A stretch of DNA of 64,000 bases from positions 62,001 through 126,000 of the forward strand of contig NZ_JADX01000014.1 of assembly GCF_000518605.1 (NCBI RefSeq). Reading direction: 5' to 3'. Below, one piece after another: positions 24,000-34,704 of this stretch (its first letter is position 1; each line of letters opens with the position of its first letter). The notes below the pieces were generated by a model. It worked only from the letters and a program-made list of their open reading frames with translations, did no database searches and had not been told where the DNA came from. A program made the position numbers and the translations under genes. Source of the DNA: Shewanella fidelis ATCC BAA-318 (GTDB taxonomy: Bacteria > Pseudomonadota > Gammaproteobacteria > Enterobacterales > Shewanellaceae).

Positions 24000-25796
24000 A
24001 TGAGCGCCATTACACCTAGGCTTGCCAAACCTAATGCATACCGCCAATCATTATTTAAAACTTACTCATTTAAGTCACTCGCTTTAGCAGTCGCAGTGGT
24101 TATGCCACTGACGGTTGCGAGCAGCTCATTCGTTCAAGCTAAAGAACCATCAATTTATAGCCATATGGCGACCGCGCAGCCTGTATGGGCAAAGCATGGC
24201 ATGGTTTCTAGCCAAGAAGCACTTGCAACTCAAGCGGGAGTCGAAATACTTAAGCAAGGCGGTAATGCAGTTGATGCTGCAGTAGCGGTAGGTTTTAGCC
24301 TCGCGGTTACTTTGCCAAGAGCTGGCAATATCGGCGGTGGTGGTTTTATGCTGGTTCACCTAGCAAAGCCCAACAAAACGATTGCGATTGATTATCGAGA
24401 AATGGCACCAAGTGCAGCACACCGTGACATATTTATCGGTGAAGATGGCGAACCGGTAAAAAAATTAAGCCGTGAACATGGCCTAGCAGTTGGCGTACCA
24501 GGAACGGTAATGGGGATGGAGTTGGCCTTAGAGAAATACGGCACCATGACCATGAAACAGGTCACTCAAGCTGCTATCGATATGGCTCAAAATGGTATTG
24601 CTGTTACACCTGATCTACAAGCATCACTTTCAGGATTAAAGCGGCGCATTGCACAGTGGCCAAGCTCTGCTGAAATCTTTTATAAAGCCGATGGCACTAA
24701 TTACCAAACCGGTGAAATTTTAAAGCAACCTGAACTTGCGCATTCATTATCACTCATAGCTAAATATGGCAGCAAAGGCTTTTATCAAGGTGAAACAGCA
24801 GAAAAAATTGTTGCTGCAATTGATGCAGCCGGTGGCAATATGACCTTAGCGGATTTAAAAAACTACAAGGTCGTTGAACGTGAACCTGTGGTTGGTGAAT
24901 ATCGCGGTTATCAAGTCGTTTCAATGCCGCCGCCCTCTTCTGGCGGCATTCATATTATTGAAATGCTCAATATGCTAGAAACTTACCCTATCGATGAGCT
25001 TGGGCATAATACCGCCGCCACATTGCACTTAATGACAGAGGCAATGAAGCGTGCCTATGCCGATCGCAGTGAATATTTAGGTGATCCGGACTTTTATGAT
25101 GTGCCAGTAAAAGCACTCATTAGCAAAGATTACGCTAAACAACTGGCCAAACAGATCGCCATTGATAAAGCGACGCCAAGTAGTGAAATCAAGCCCGGCA
25201 AAATCGCCCCCTATGAGAGTAATCAAACCACCCACTACTCAGTGGTAGACAAATGGGGCAACGCTGTATCCAACACCTATACCCTAAACTTCAGTTACGG
25301 CTCAGGGCTTGTCGCTAAAGGAACCGGAATTTTACTCAATAATGAAATGGATGACTTTTCAGCTAAACCAGGCACGCCAAACGGTTATGGCTTGGTTGGT
25401 GGTGAGGCCAATGCGGTAGAAGCTCACAAACGCCCGTTAAGCTCGATGAGCCCAACAATTGTAATGCAAGATGGTAAGCCTTATATCATCACTGGCAGTC
25501 CTGGCGGCTCACGAATTATCACCACAACGATGCAGATCATCATGAACGTGATTGACCATAATTTAAATATTGCCGAAGCGACCAATGCACCGAGAATTCA
25601 TCATCAATGGCTACCCGATCTATTGCGTGTCGAACATACGCTTAACCGTGACACCCAATCCTTGCTTAAAGCAAAAGGTCATGAGGTTAAAGTCAATAAT
25701 GCGATTGGTTCGACTCAGTCAATTATGGTGACCGAGCAAGGAATATTTGGTGCTAGCGACCCCCGCCGTGCGGGTAGTCAAACACTGGGCTATTAA
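24000..25796 (+). CDS. ggt: Gamma-glutamyltransferase (glutathione hydrolase)
   Basis: This 598-residue periplasmic enzyme is made as a proenzyme. It removes the gamma-glutamyl group of glutathione and transfers it to water or amino acids, allowing glutathione to be used as a cysteine and glutamate source. The long signal peptide ends near FVQAKE (about residue 49). GGNAVDAAVAVGFSLAV and NIGGGGFML are family motifs. The self-cleavage site is before Thr410 of TTHYS, which becomes the nucleophile of the small subunit. GSPGGSRIITT and the C-terminal DPRRAGS complete the active site. AAGGA precedes the ATG. A terminator follows, so it is monocistronic. Confidence 0.95.
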   Translation: MSAITPRLAKPNAYRQSLFKTYSFKSLALAVAVVMPLTVASSSFVQAKEPSIYSHMATAQPVWAKHGMVSSQEALATQAGVEILKQGGNAVDAAVAVGFSLAVTLPRAGNIGGGGFMLVHLAKPNKTIAIDYREMAPSAAHRDIFIGEDGEPVKKLSREHGLAVGVPGTVMGMELALEKYGTMTMKQVTQAAIDMAQNGIAVTPDLQASLSGLKRRIAQWPSSAEIFYKADGTNYQTGEILKQPELAHSLSLIAKYGSKGFYQGETAEKIVAAIDAAGGNMTLADLKNYKVVEREPVVGEYRGYQVVSMPPPSSGGIHIIEMLNMLETYPIDELGHNTAATLHLMTEAMKRAYADRSEYLGDPDFYDVPVKALISKDYAKQLAKQIAIDKATPSSEIKPGKIAPYESNQTTHYSVVDKWGNAVSNTYTLNFSYGSGLVAKGTGILLNNEMDDFSAKPGTPNGYGLVGGEANAVEAHKRPLSSMSPTIVMQDGKPYIITGSPGGSRIITTTMQIIMNVIDHNLNIAEATNAPRIHHQWLPDLLRVEHTLNRDTQSLLKAKGHEVKVNNAIGSTQSIMVTEQGIFGASDPRRAGSQTLGY

Positions 25797-25833
25797 AGTG
25801 ATTTGCTCTAAATGCACCTAAGATATAGTACGA

Positions 25834-25862
25834 AAGCCCTTATAAAGTAAGGGCTTATTTAT
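25834..25862 (+). terminator. Terminator after ggt
   Basis: A 9-base stem (AAGCCCTTA / TAAGGGCTT) with a 5-base loop is followed by ATTTAT. Confidence 0.75.
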
Positions 25863-25994
25863 ATAACACTAAGCAAGCTACTATATAAGCAATTACGTTA
25901 GCCCACACACAAATCAAACGCTAAGTCACAGTTTTATTAGCCATAAAAATCTAGGATGTTCTGCAATCGATAAACGCGACTATGCGGAGAAACA

Positions 25995-26951
25995 ATGAGC
26001 CCTACAACACTTACAACAGCTAAACCGATTATTCTTGATTGCGATCCAGGTCATGATGACGCTATTTCATTGATTTTAGCCATGAGTAGCAAAGCACTAA
26101 AGCCATTGGCTGTCACGACTAGCGCCGGCAACCAAACCCCAGATAAAACCCTAAACAATGCGCTACGAATTTTAACCTTGTTGGAGCGCCATGACATCCC
26201 CGTTGCAGCCGGTGCACCTAAACCACTCGCACGTGAATTGATTATTGCTGACAACGTACACGGTGAAAGCGGCTTAGATGGCCCGAAACTGCCCGATCCA
26301 GCTTTTGAACCATTAGCTATATCAGGTATTGAATTAATGGCTCAAAAAGTGCGTGAAAGTGATGAGCCGGTAACTTTGGTGCCATCTGGTCCACTGACGA
26401 ACATTGCACTATTTCTATCGACCTACCCAGAACTTCACTGCAAAGTTGAGCGCATTGTACTAATGGGCGGTGCAGCCGAAGCAGGTAACTGGACTCCCGC
26501 TGCAGAATTCAATATTTTTGTCGACCCAGAGGCCGCTGATATTGTTTATAAATCGGGGATCCCAATCACCATGTGTGGTCTTGATATTACCCATCAAGCC
26601 CAAATAATGGATGAAGATATTGAACGTATTCGAGTTATTCCAAACCCAGTAGCTAAGTGCGTTGCCGAATTATTGGACTTCTTTATGATCTACCATAGAG
26701 ATCCAAAATGGGGCTTTGAAGGTGCACCACTGCACGATCCATGCACCATAGCTTGGTTACTAAAGCCAGAACTATTCAGCTCTTATGATTGCTGGGTCGG
26801 CGTAGAAACTAAGGGCGAGTATACTCAAGGCATGACGGTAGTTGACCGTTACCAATTAACCAACAATCCGCACAACACCCAAGTGTTATGCAAACTTGAT
26901 AGACAAGGTTTCGTTGACTTAATTGTTGAGTGCTTAGAAGCCTACAACTAG
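25995..26951 (+). CDS. Pyrimidine-type ribonucleoside hydrolase
   Basis: This 318-residue enzyme of the inosine-uridine nucleoside hydrolase family splits ribonucleosides to base and ribose. The calcium-binding signature DCDPGHDDA lies at about residues 15-23 and [13 protein letters not shown] around 125. [11 protein letters not shown] and the C-terminal LHDPCTIAW carry further metal and catalytic residues. The sequence is closest to RihA/RihB-type enzymes, which prefer uridine and cytidine, but the specificity is not certain. There is no signal peptide, so it is cytosolic. GGAG precedes the ATG. It ends at a strong terminator shared with the converging aldolase gene. Confidence 0.9.
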   Translation: MSPTTLTTAKPIILDCDPGHDDAISLILAMSSKALKPLAVTTSAGNQTPDKTLNNALRILTLLERHDIPVAAGAPKPLARELIIADNVHGESGLDGPKLPDPAFEPLAISGIELMAQKVRESDEPVTLVPSGPLTNIALFLSTYPELHCKVERIVLMGGAAEAGNWTPAAEFNIFVDPEAADIVYKSGIPITMCGLDITHQAQIMDEDIERIRVIPNPVAKCVAELLDFFMIYHRDPKWGFEGAPLHDPCTIAWLLKPELFSSYDCWVGVETKGEYTQGMTVVDRYQLTNNPHNTQVLCKLDRQGFVDLIVECLEAYN

Positions 26952-26974
26952 CAGTAGCGCTATCGCTTAGTACG

Positions 26975-27001
26975 AAAAAGCTCCGTAAAACGGAGCTTTT
27001 T
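26975..27001. terminator. Bidirectional terminator between the hydrolase and aldolase genes
   Basis: A near-perfect 12-base stem (AAAAAGCTCCGT / ACGGAGCTTTTT) with an AAA loop serves both converging genes. Confidence 0.88.
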
Positions 27002-27020
27002 TATGACATTTAAAACTGGG

Positions 27021-27989
27021 TTACTCTGCTAAACCCAAGGCTTCAAGCCTTTGCTTTGCCAATATATATCTTGCGCGAACATCATCAATTTGTTGCTGAT
27101 TTAATTGCTTGCCAAGTGTACGCAATCCACCGGCTTCATCATTGTGGTGAATACCAAAAGCAAACTTAAGGTATTCTAGCAGCAATGGTTGAGCATCAAG
27201 GTATGAGATTGAGTTCATTGCTTGAGAAATTTTATTAGCTTCTGCCCAGTCGCCATTATTAACGTATTCTTGCATGGTTACGCTAGCTTTCGGGAATATA
27301 CAACCAACACCTGTGATGCCACCACATGCACCAGCAAGACCTGCATGTACAGTTACCGTATCTACACCAGCCAAGATCTTTGATTCTTGGTTTTCTAACA
27401 TCAAGGTTTCAATAACTGACACATCTGTAGTTGATATTTTAAGTGCAGTGACTTCTGGAAGTGCTGCTAATTTTCTAAGCAGATCTGTTGAAAGTGCGTG
27501 ATAACCAGCTGCATCAGGATTGTTATAAGGCATGATAGTGACGCCCGCCTCACTTGCTGCTGCAGCAGAGAGCGCATAGTAAGCATACATTTCTTCATCT
27601 GAAGGCGCTTGCTTGGTTTTTGGTGGCATAACCATGACAGTATCAACGCCAACGGTGGCTAACTCTTTAACTATTTTAGCAAGCTCTTCTTTAGTCTCAG
27701 CAGCAGCGCCGCTGATCAATGGAACGTTAAATTCCTTAGCGACTTCAGACAATGCCTTAAGTAATGAAAGGCGCTGCTCAGAACTCAGGTAGCTGTTTTC
27801 CCCTAGAGTACCGGAGCCAACAAGGCCGCCCATTCGAGTTCCACCTTTACCTTGAACTCTTAAAATATCTGCAGCGTATTTTTGTGTCGCAACGAGATCA
27901 ATTTCGAGGGCACCGGATGCAGACTCTTTTAACCATGTAAACACCGCCGGCATCACCGTATATCGCCAATCTGTACTACTTGTTTCCAT
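27021..27989 (-). CDS. DapA / N-acetylneuraminate lyase family aldolase
   Basis: This 322-residue TIM-barrel aldolase uses a lysine Schiff base with a keto-acid substrate. The barrel is visible from VMPAVFTWLKESASGALEID, and YNNPDAAGYHAL is the tyrosine-containing loop. The active-site lysine is in TALKISTTDV (about residue 183), and CGGITGVGCIFPKA contains the glycine-rich loop. It is probably not the true dihydrodipicolinate synthase of lysine synthesis. Its N-terminus and position beside catabolic genes suggest a sugar-acid or hydroxyproline-type aldolase. AAGGTAG precedes the ATG. The function within the family is unresolved. Confidence 0.82.
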   Translation of the reverse strand: METSSTDWRYTVMPAVFTWLKESASGALEIDLVATQKYAADILRVQGKGGTRMGGLVGSGTLGENSYLSSEQRLSLLKALSEVAKEFNVPLISGAAAETKEELAKIVKELATVGVDTVMVMPPKTKQAPSDEEMYAYYALSAAAASEAGVTIMPYNNPDAAGYHALSTDLLRKLAALPEVTALKISTTDVSVIETLMLENQESKILAGVDTVTVHAGLAGACGGITGVGCIFPKASVTMQEYVNNGDWAEANKISQAMNSISYLDAQPLLLEYLKFAFGIHHNDEAGGLRTLGKQLNQQQIDDVRARYILAKQRLEALGLAE

Positions 27990-28643
27990 TGCACTACCTT
28001 TTATTCAAAAATAATTAACAGTTTGAATATATCGTATAAAATATACCAAGTAAAATAGATAAGTTGAATTCGCTTCATCAAGCGAGAGGCTTATTGAAAA
28101 CTACCCCTTGTTGAACATCAACTATTTGCAGTGCTCATGCACGTTACGAGTAGGATCACTTGGCTTATATATCTATTATCGTTCCAGCATAACAATAACC
28201 AACGAGCAGAAGCGTTAGCAATAGTCATTGCGCTGTTAACTTGTACAGCTATCGGTACGGTTTTAGATTAGCAAAATATATATACAACCAAATGCTAAAA
28301 TAGATGCAGCATGTCTCACGATAGCACTAATTAGTGCTAATCATGATGTAAGTATGGAGGAATTGACTCTGTCAAAGTGAAGCAGCTTATCTGAGTAACG
28401 ACGCTCAAGATAAACGATCATAAAACCTTGTAGCGACTATCCTTCAATAGCAGTCATTAGCAAACCTGATCAAAATAACTCTGACTCTAATGACATGTTT
28501 ATTGCTAAAGCAGCACGTCCGTCTGATTAGTTATTAACTGTGTATTCTAAACAAACGGTCGCACTTTAAGAGGATAATCACTTTATTAGGGCTGTAAAAG
28601 AAAGCTTATTGGCGCTTGTAGCCAACTTCAAAATCCTATTTAA
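27990..28643. other. Gene-free stretch, 650 bases
   Basis: AT-rich sequence upstream of the leftward aldolase and downstream of the leftward chemoreceptor. The longest frame with a start is 44 codons at 28137 on the + strand, with a hydrophobic C-terminal half (ALAIVIALLTCTAIGTVLD) but no ribosome-binding site. I see no clear hairpin or promoter and cannot support a gene; a decayed gene is possible. Confidence 0.4.
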
Positions 28644-30218
28644 CTAGATCTTTCTTTGTACGCTCTGCTCCCAGAACTGCTGTGATAAATGATTTGTCTT
28701 AGCTGATAGTCGTAAAACTTGCTCACCACGTTCAGCCGCATTTCTAGTTTGCTCTAAACTCTCAAGCGATAACTCACTTATCACTTGAATGGATTGGCTA
28801 ATTTCAGTTGCAACCGTTGTTTGTTGCGTCATTGCACATGCGTTTTCGTCACTCATGACATTCATTTTGACAATCGATGCCCGCAGCGCTTCAAAAGACT
28901 CATCTACTTGCTTGGCTAAATCAACAGACAGCGCGGCTTTATGTTGCCCGGCTTCCATCGCTTTGGTCGCCATCGCAGTACTATCACGGAACTTGCTGAC
29001 TATCGCTTCAATGTGCGATGTCGATTCGCTGGTTCGGCTGGAGAGTTGACGAACTTCATCTGCGACAACTGCAAAACCGCGGCCAGATTCACCAGCCCTT
29101 GCAGCTTCAATTGCCGCATTTAAAGCCAACAAATTTGTTTGCTCAGCAATGCCGCGGATCACTTCTAATACTTTATTAATATCTTGGCTATCTTGCTCAA
29201 TCGATGCCACTACACTAGCAAAATTACCCACTTCATCTTTTAATTGGTTAATTGAGTCTATAACACGTTCAAGCAAGTCATGACCTTGTTGTGCAGAGAC
29301 ATTACTGGCTGACATTTCTTGCGCCGCACTGTGAATATTCTGACTCACTTCGCTAAAGCTTGCGCTCATCTCTTCCATCGCTGTCGCAGCTTGGCTCGTT
29401 TGCTGGCTTTGGCTATCTGCACGCTGGCGGGTGTTGGCAATTGTGTCATTTAAGCTGGCACTTAACATTTCAATAGAACCCGCAGAATCCGCCATACGCC
29501 CAACCACACCGCCTGTTTCAGTTAATAAGAATTGCAACGCAAAACTCACCTTGCCAATCTCATCTTGACGGCCAGTAAACACGCCTGTCGCTAATGGATC
29601 GCTAACAACAGCCTGAGCTTGTGCCACTAACTTAGTGAATGGCTTAAGTAATATGTTTAAGCCTAAACCCGCAGCTGCACACATCACTACTGCTGCTAAT
29701 ATTGGTGAATATTGGGCTAGCATTACCGTAGCCAAAACAGATCCCAGCGTCCAAGCGTACAATTTAGCGCTAAAGCCCAAGATTGGCTTTTTGAGTGCTC
29801 GTGGCTGTTTGCCTTCATTTACCGCTTTGTAAATGGTTTGCGCCCGCTCAATTTGTTCAGGCGTTGCTTTGCGCCTTACCGATTGGTATTCGTGAATTTT
29901 GCCATTTTCATATACAGGTGCAATATAAGCGTTAACCCAATAATGGTCGCCGGATTTAGTGCGGTTTTTAACGATACCAACCCAAGGTTTCCCCTGTTTT
30001 ACCCTATCCCAAAGTGAGCCAAAAGCGGCTTCAGGCATATCTGGGTGGCGCACTAGGTTATGAGGTTGGTTTTGCAGCTCACCAAAACTATAACCACTAA
30101 TATTAATAAACCCTTCATTGGCGTATTTAATGTTACCGTTTAAATCCGTCGTTGACAGTAATATACAGTTGCCGGTTAAGGTTTTCTCGATTTGAGTTAC
30201 AGGTTGGTTATTGCGCAT
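28644..30218 (-). CDS. PAS-domain methyl-accepting chemotaxis protein (Aer-like)
   Basis: This 524-residue receptor feeds the CheA/CheW pathway. Residues about 15-125 form a PAS domain ([56 protein letters not shown]) like that of the aerotaxis receptor Aer, which binds FAD. Two closely spaced membrane spans lie at about 150-195, giving almost no periplasmic loop. A HAMP-like linker and the signalling hairpin follow. The hairpin tip [28 protein letters not shown] is at about residues 365-392. The domain plan fits an energy or redox sensor rather than a ligand receptor. It is a single gene; cheV is more than 20 kb away. Confidence 0.92.
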   Translation of the reverse strand: MRNNQPVTQIEKTLTGNCILLSTTDLNGNIKYANEGFINISGYSFGELQNQPHNLVRHPDMPEAAFGSLWDRVKQGKPWVGIVKNRTKSGDHYWVNAYIAPVYENGKIHEYQSVRRKATPEQIERAQTIYKAVNEGKQPRALKKPILGFSAKLYAWTLGSVLATVMLAQYSPILAAVVMCAAAGLGLNILLKPFTKLVAQAQAVVSDPLATGVFTGRQDEIGKVSFALQFLLTETGGVVGRMADSAGSIEMLSASLNDTIANTRQRADSQSQQTSQAATAMEEMSASFSEVSQNIHSAAQEMSASNVSAQQGHDLLERVIDSINQLKDEVGNFASVVASIEQDSQDINKVLEVIRGIAEQTNLLALNAAIEAARAGESGRGFAVVADEVRQLSSRTSESTSHIEAIVSKFRDSTAMATKAMEAGQHKAALSVDLAKQVDESFEALRASIVKMNVMSDENACAMTQQTTVATEISQSIQVISELSLESLEQTRNAAERGEQVLRLSAKTNHLSQQFWEQSVQRKI

Positions 30219-30423
30219 AGAAGTTGCGTTCCCGCTGATGAAAATCAGCGGTTATTCTGACAAATCCGTCATGTCAAGGCATTGATAACTATCACGAAAT
30301 CAATGCCTAATATCGAGTAAATACCGGCTTAGATCACACTACGGCAACAGCTTAATCAAAAATGTAAAACACACCGCCAGCAGATGTTATGACCAAACAT
30401 GATAGAGACTTGTTTTTAATTGA

Positions 30424-31947
30424 TTACTTAGCTGCTAATTCGATAAAAGCGGCAGTATACATTTTCAAATTAAGCATAAATTGCTTATAAGTAATAAATT
30501 CATACTCGCTGTGTCCGGTATACTCAACGCCCGGCATTGCGGGGCCAAAACTAAGCGCATTAGGGAATAACTTACTATTGGTCGAACCGCCAATTGCAAC
30601 CGGTTGTGGGTTTTCAATTCCGGTGTAATGCTCAAATACATCTAGCAGCGTTGCTAAGTGCGGTGCATCTTCCATAACCATAGGCTCGCCCCAATACGTT
30701 TTTAGGTTACTAATATTGACTTGGTTTGTTGCTTGCCACTGTTTAATTGCTGCTTGAGCTTGCTGTTCAAGTAGCTCTTTATCTTTGCCTTTAGGGCGTC
30801 TGAGGTTTAGGGTGATATCTGTCCCCTGCTCACCTTGTTTAACTATCGTTGCCGCAAGGGTCATATGCCCCATAAAATCGTCTTTATAGGCAATATCTCC
30901 AAATTGCTCTGCATACAGCCCTAATCCCACCATATCAGCAATAAATTGCTGCGCTGATGCGGCGGTTGATTGTGGCCACTTATGGATAGATAACAGCTCA
31001 GCTAAATGCGTTACGGCATTGACACCATCTTCCGGTGTAGAAGAGTGAGCAGACTTACCATTAGCGTAGATTGTTAGCTTTTCAGCGCTCTGCTCAAATT
31101 GATAAGCCATTTGAGTTTGCGTTGCAGCCTTTGCTTTCAAAGCAGTTAACAGGTCATTATTAACATGATTAATAACAGCACTCGCCTCTTGTGGTACTTG
31201 GCTTGCGAATGAACCACCTTGGAAATCGATAAGTTGCGGTGAGTTACCCGCACTATTTACGGGATCCTTAGCTAAAGTGAACGCTATCTGGCTCCAACCC
31301 TTTTCGGCAGTAACCACAGGATATTCTGCATCAATCGTGATATTGATATCGGCAGGAGTAAACTCTTTTAAGAACTCTCTAAGTGGCTGCCAGTCCGACT
31401 CCTCTGCCATATAAACCATTAACTCGATACGCTTATCGAGCGCTATTTGTTGATCTTTTATGGCTTTCATAGCAAACATCGCTGTGACGATAGCGCCTTT
31501 ATCATCTTCCGTGCCACGACCAATAAGTTTTCCCGGCTCAGATACACTATCAAGCTCATAGGGACTTTTCTGCCAAAATTTTGGATCTGCTGGTTGCACG
31601 TCACCGTGTGTAATCACTCCAAGTTTATCTTCACTGTCACCAAGACTGATTAATAATACGTAGCCATGATCAACAAAATCTAAACCTAGCTCCTGGCTTA
31701 AACGTTTGAGCTGGTTTTTAAAGCCAATAAACTGCGGGTTTGTGTCAGGGGTTAATCCATCAATGGCTTCCGTATTAAAAGCCACCAACTTGGCTAAATT
31801 ATCGACCATAGCTGCTGAGTATGTATCTACTGCATAATTAGCAACCTGATCTGAGCGAAGAGAAACCTCATTGGCTTGGCTAATAAAAGAACTTGCTAGC
31901 AGAGTTGTAACAACACAAGAAGTGCGCAATATGCGAGATAATGTCAT
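30424..31947 (-). CDS. M20-family dipeptidase, exported
   Basis: This 507-residue zinc peptidase of the M20 (PepV/dipeptidase) family releases amino acids from small peptides. A signal peptide covers about residues 1-26 (LLASSFISQA). Metal ligands are in ITHGDVQPAD (about residue 110), IGRGTEDDKGA and YMAEESDW. The late segment VAIGGSTNSKLFPNALSFGP and the histidine in EYTGHSEYEFIT match the family. Most PepV-type enzymes are cytosolic, so a secreted version may act on periplasmic peptides, together with the M3 peptidase encoded divergently at 32160. The ATG has GGAAAAG upstream. Confidence 0.88.
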   Translation of the reverse strand: MTLSRILRTSCVVTTLLASSFISQANEVSLRSDQVANYAVDTYSAAMVDNLAKLVAFNTEAIDGLTPDTNPQFIGFKNQLKRLSQELGLDFVDHGYVLLISLGDSEDKLGVITHGDVQPADPKFWQKSPYELDSVSEPGKLIGRGTEDDKGAIVTAMFAMKAIKDQQIALDKRIELMVYMAEESDWQPLREFLKEFTPADINITIDAEYPVVTAEKGWSQIAFTLAKDPVNSAGNSPQLIDFQGGSFASQVPQEASAVINHVNNDLLTALKAKAATQTQMAYQFEQSAEKLTIYANGKSAHSSTPEDGVNAVTHLAELLSIHKWPQSTAASAQQFIADMVGLGLYAEQFGDIAYKDDFMGHMTLAATIVKQGEQGTDITLNLRRPKGKDKELLEQQAQAAIKQWQATNQVNISNLKTYWGEPMVMEDAPHLATLLDVFEHYTGIENPQPVAIGGSTNSKLFPNALSFGPAMPGVEYTGHSEYEFITYKQFMLNLKMYTAAFIELAAK

Positions 31948-32159
31948 GGCTTTTCCAATTGTTATTATTATGTTTTAAAACGGCAGTTTGCCATAAATAA
32001 CGCTAGAAAACGTGCAAAAAATAGCTAATTGAACGCTTTGTTACAAAGTTTGCGTATTTACAATAGATCTCACACCTTTAACCGTGATATTTAAAGAAGT
32101 TAACGTCTACGTAATTTAAAAGGCGATTTTTAAAACAAGTTAAAGTCGGGGATATAAAT

Positions 32160-34337
32160 ATGAAGGGATTAACCCTCAAACCAGTTGTGTCTGCAGTTGC
32201 GCTAGCATTAGCACTAACGGCATGTAGCGCGTCGAACACTACGACAACGACCCAAGAAGCACCAAACGTCGTTGCAGCTCAAATTATTGAAAACAACGCA
32301 AGCAACCCATTTTTCAAGCCATACGATACTTACCTCGGGATCCCTGATTTCGATAAAATCAAACCAGAGCACTACCTACCTGCTTTTAAAGCTGGTATTG
32401 CCCAGCATAAGGCTGAAATACAAGCAATTATCGATAACCCTGCTGCACCAACATTTGCCAACACTATCGAAGCGATGGAGTTCTCTGGCGAACTAACGAC
32501 TAAAGTAGCCAGTGTTTTTTATAACCTAACTGGTGCTGACACTAACGAGCAACTTCAAGCAATTTCAAAGCAAGTTTCACCTATGTTGTCAGCTGCCAGT
32601 GATGATGTGCTATTAAACGATGCTTTATTTCAAAAAGTTAAAGCCGTTTACCAGCAGCGTGATTCACTGAATCTTAATGTGGCTCAAGCAAAATTACTTG
32701 AAGATACATATAAATCATTTACTCGTGGTGGCGCAAACCTAAATGACGCAGATAAAACTAAGCTGCGTGCGCTAAATGAGCAGATAGGTAAATTAAGCCT
32801 AGAATTTGGCGACAACCTATTAGCTGAAACCAATGCGTTTGAGCTAGTTATTGATAACCCAGCAGACCTATCTGGCTTGCCAGATGACGTTATCGCAACT
32901 GCTGCACAAACAGCAACAAAACGCGGCCATGACGGCAAATGGGTATTTACCACTTCTCGCCCATCGATTACGCCTTTCTTAACCTACGCAGATAACCGCG
33001 AACTACGTGAGAAACTATATAAAGGTTATATCGAGCGTGGCAATAATGATAACGCTAACGACAACAAAAAGATCCTAGCCAAAATGGCCGCGCTGCGTGC
33101 TGAACGCGCGCAGTTAATGGGTTACAAAACCCATGCTCATTTTGTTCTAGAAGAGCGAACAGCTAAAACGCCTGAAAATGTTTATACCTTACTAAACAAA
33201 ATCTGGCCTGCCGCATTAGCACAAGCAGAAGCAGAAGTTGCTGACATGCAAGCCCTTATCGACGCAGAAGGCGGTGATTTTAAGCTAGCTGGTTGGGACT
33301 GGTGGTACTACTCAGATAAAATCCGTGTAGCAAAATACAGCTTCAATGAACAACAAACTCGCCCATACTTCTCGCTTGAAAACACTTTGCAAGGTGTGTT
33401 CTACACCGCAAACCGTTTATTCGGCATTACATTAAAAGAGCGTACCGATCTACCTAAATACAATGATGAAGTACGTACTTGGGAAGTGTATGACAAAGAC
33501 GGCGAGCTAATGGCTATCTTTATGGGCGATTATTTTGTGCGTGACAGCAAGCGTGGTGGGGCATGGATGAACTCTTACCGTCAGCAGTACAACATGAACG
33601 GTGTAGAATCTAAACCAATTATTGTTAACGTGCTTAACTACCCTCGTCCAGCCGGCGATGAGCCAGCACTGCTAACCTTTGATGAAGCAAGCACGCTATT
33701 CCATGAATTTGGTCACGCACTACATGGCATGCTTTCAGATGTTCAATATCGCTCACAAGCCGGTACGTCGGTACCACGTGATTATGTAGAGTTCCCATCA
33801 CAAGTAATGGAAAACTGGATGACTCAGCCTGAAGTACTGGCCCAGTTTGCTAAACATTACAAAACAGGCGAAGTGATCCCACAAGAGCTAGTTGAAAAGA
33901 TCCAAGCAGCAAGCAAGTTCAACCAAGGCTTCGCAACTGTTGAGTACATGGCAGCAACAAAGCTTGATTTAGACTGGCACACTGTGACTGACTTTATGCC
34001 AAAAGATGCGGCAAAATTTGAAGCCGAGTCTCTAAACAAGATGGGATTAATTGCTGAAATTGCACCGCGCTACCGTAGTACCTACTTCTCGCATATTTTT
34101 GCTGGTGGATACTCAGCGGGTTATTACAGCTACATCTGGTCTGATATTTTAGGCGCTGATGCCTTTGAAGCCTTTAAAGAAAATGGAATTTTCGATAAAG
34201 CGACCGCTGATGCGTTTAGAGATAACATCCTATCTCAAGGTGGCAGTGAAGATCCTATGCTGCTTTACAAGCAATTCCGTGGTAAAGAAGCAGGCATAGA
34301 CCCATTGCTTCGCAGTCGTGGGCTATTAGCTAAGTAA
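32160..34337 (+). CDS. M3-family metallopeptidase, Dcp-like lipoprotein
   Basis: This 725-residue zinc peptidase resembles peptidyl-dipeptidase Dcp and oligopeptidase A. It has a lipoprotein signal with the lipobox LTACS near residue 22, so it is lipid-anchored in the envelope, while E. coli Dcp is soluble. The N-terminal helical domain carries NPFFKPYDTYLGIPDFDKIKPEHYLPAF. The catalytic motif HEFGH is at residues 515-519, with a downstream Glu ligand about 26 residues later (VEFPSQVMENW). The C-terminus is complete. It lies divergent from an exported M20 dipeptidase, so peptide turnover in the periplasm is likely. A strong terminator follows. Confidence 0.93.
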   Translation: MKGLTLKPVVSAVALALALTACSASNTTTTTQEAPNVVAAQIIENNASNPFFKPYDTYLGIPDFDKIKPEHYLPAFKAGIAQHKAEIQAIIDNPAAPTFANTIEAMEFSGELTTKVASVFYNLTGADTNEQLQAISKQVSPMLSAASDDVLLNDALFQKVKAVYQQRDSLNLNVAQAKLLEDTYKSFTRGGANLNDADKTKLRALNEQIGKLSLEFGDNLLAETNAFELVIDNPADLSGLPDDVIATAAQTATKRGHDGKWVFTTSRPSITPFLTYADNRELREKLYKGYIERGNNDNANDNKKILAKMAALRAERAQLMGYKTHAHFVLEERTAKTPENVYTLLNKIWPAALAQAEAEVADMQALIDAEGGDFKLAGWDWWYYSDKIRVAKYSFNEQQTRPYFSLENTLQGVFYTANRLFGITLKERTDLPKYNDEVRTWEVYDKDGELMAIFMGDYFVRDSKRGGAWMNSYRQQYNMNGVESKPIIVNVLNYPRPAGDEPALLTFDEASTLFHEFGHALHGMLSDVQYRSQAGTSVPRDYVEFPSQVMENWMTQPEVLAQFAKHYKTGEVIPQELVEKIQAASKFNQGFATVEYMAATKLDLDWHTVTDFMPKDAAKFEAESLNKMGLIAEIAPRYRSTYFSHIFAGGYSAGYYSYIWSDILGADAFEAFKENGIFDKATADAFRDNILSQGGSEDPMLLYKQFRGKEAGIDPLLRSRGLLAK

Positions 34338-34356
34338 GCTATCAGCACGATTTAGC

Positions 34357-34387
34357 AAAAAAGGTACGTCAATGACGTACCTTTTTT
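34357..34387 (+). terminator. Terminator after the M3 peptidase gene
   Basis: A 14-base stem (AAAAAAGGTACGTC / GACGTACCTTTTTT) with a 3-base loop; the T-run lies in the right arm. It can also serve the leftward small gene that ends at 34400. Confidence 0.85.
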
Positions 34388-34399
34388 ATAAGAAAATGA

Positions 34400-34582
34400 C
34401 TAAGCTGCTGGAATTAACAACTGATAAAGCCAACGCGCGCCGTAAAACCCTGCTGTCAACCCCGCCAAAATACCAATTACAAACATAAATAACTTGAGCC
34501 GCTTTCGGTTTAGCTCTGAAACGAGTTCAGCAAGCTCGGCGTCTAGCTCAATCTCTTTAACTGAAGTCCTATTAGGTTCCAT
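34400..34582 (-). CDS. Small single-span membrane protein
   Basis: A predicted 60-residue protein. It has a polar, charged N-terminus rich in Glu and Leu (SVKEIELDAELAELVSELNRKRLK, helical) and one membrane span (FMFVIGILAGLTAGFYGARWLY) near the C-terminus. I do not recognise the family. ATG at 34582 is chosen because AAGGA lies about 11 bases upstream; a longer in-frame TTG start would put that sequence inside the gene. Single-span small proteins of this plan often modulate a membrane partner, but nothing nearby suggests one. Confidence 0.55.
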   Translation of the reverse strand: MEPNRTSVKEIELDAELAELVSELNRKRLKLFMFVIGILAGLTAGFYGARWLYQLLIPAA

Positions 34583-34704
34583 CGTTAAGCCATTCCTTGT
34601 CAATAATGCTTTGAGGACAATAGCACTATTGTAGACTAGTTAAAGTTAACTATAGGTATTCAATTTGGTGTGCAAATGTTTCAAAGCCATTATCTACAAC
34701 CATT

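Noticed and set aside
28137..28271. 44-codon rightward frame with hydrophobic tail
   Set aside because: No ribosome-binding site or family resemblance; mentioned only as the content of a gene-free stretch.
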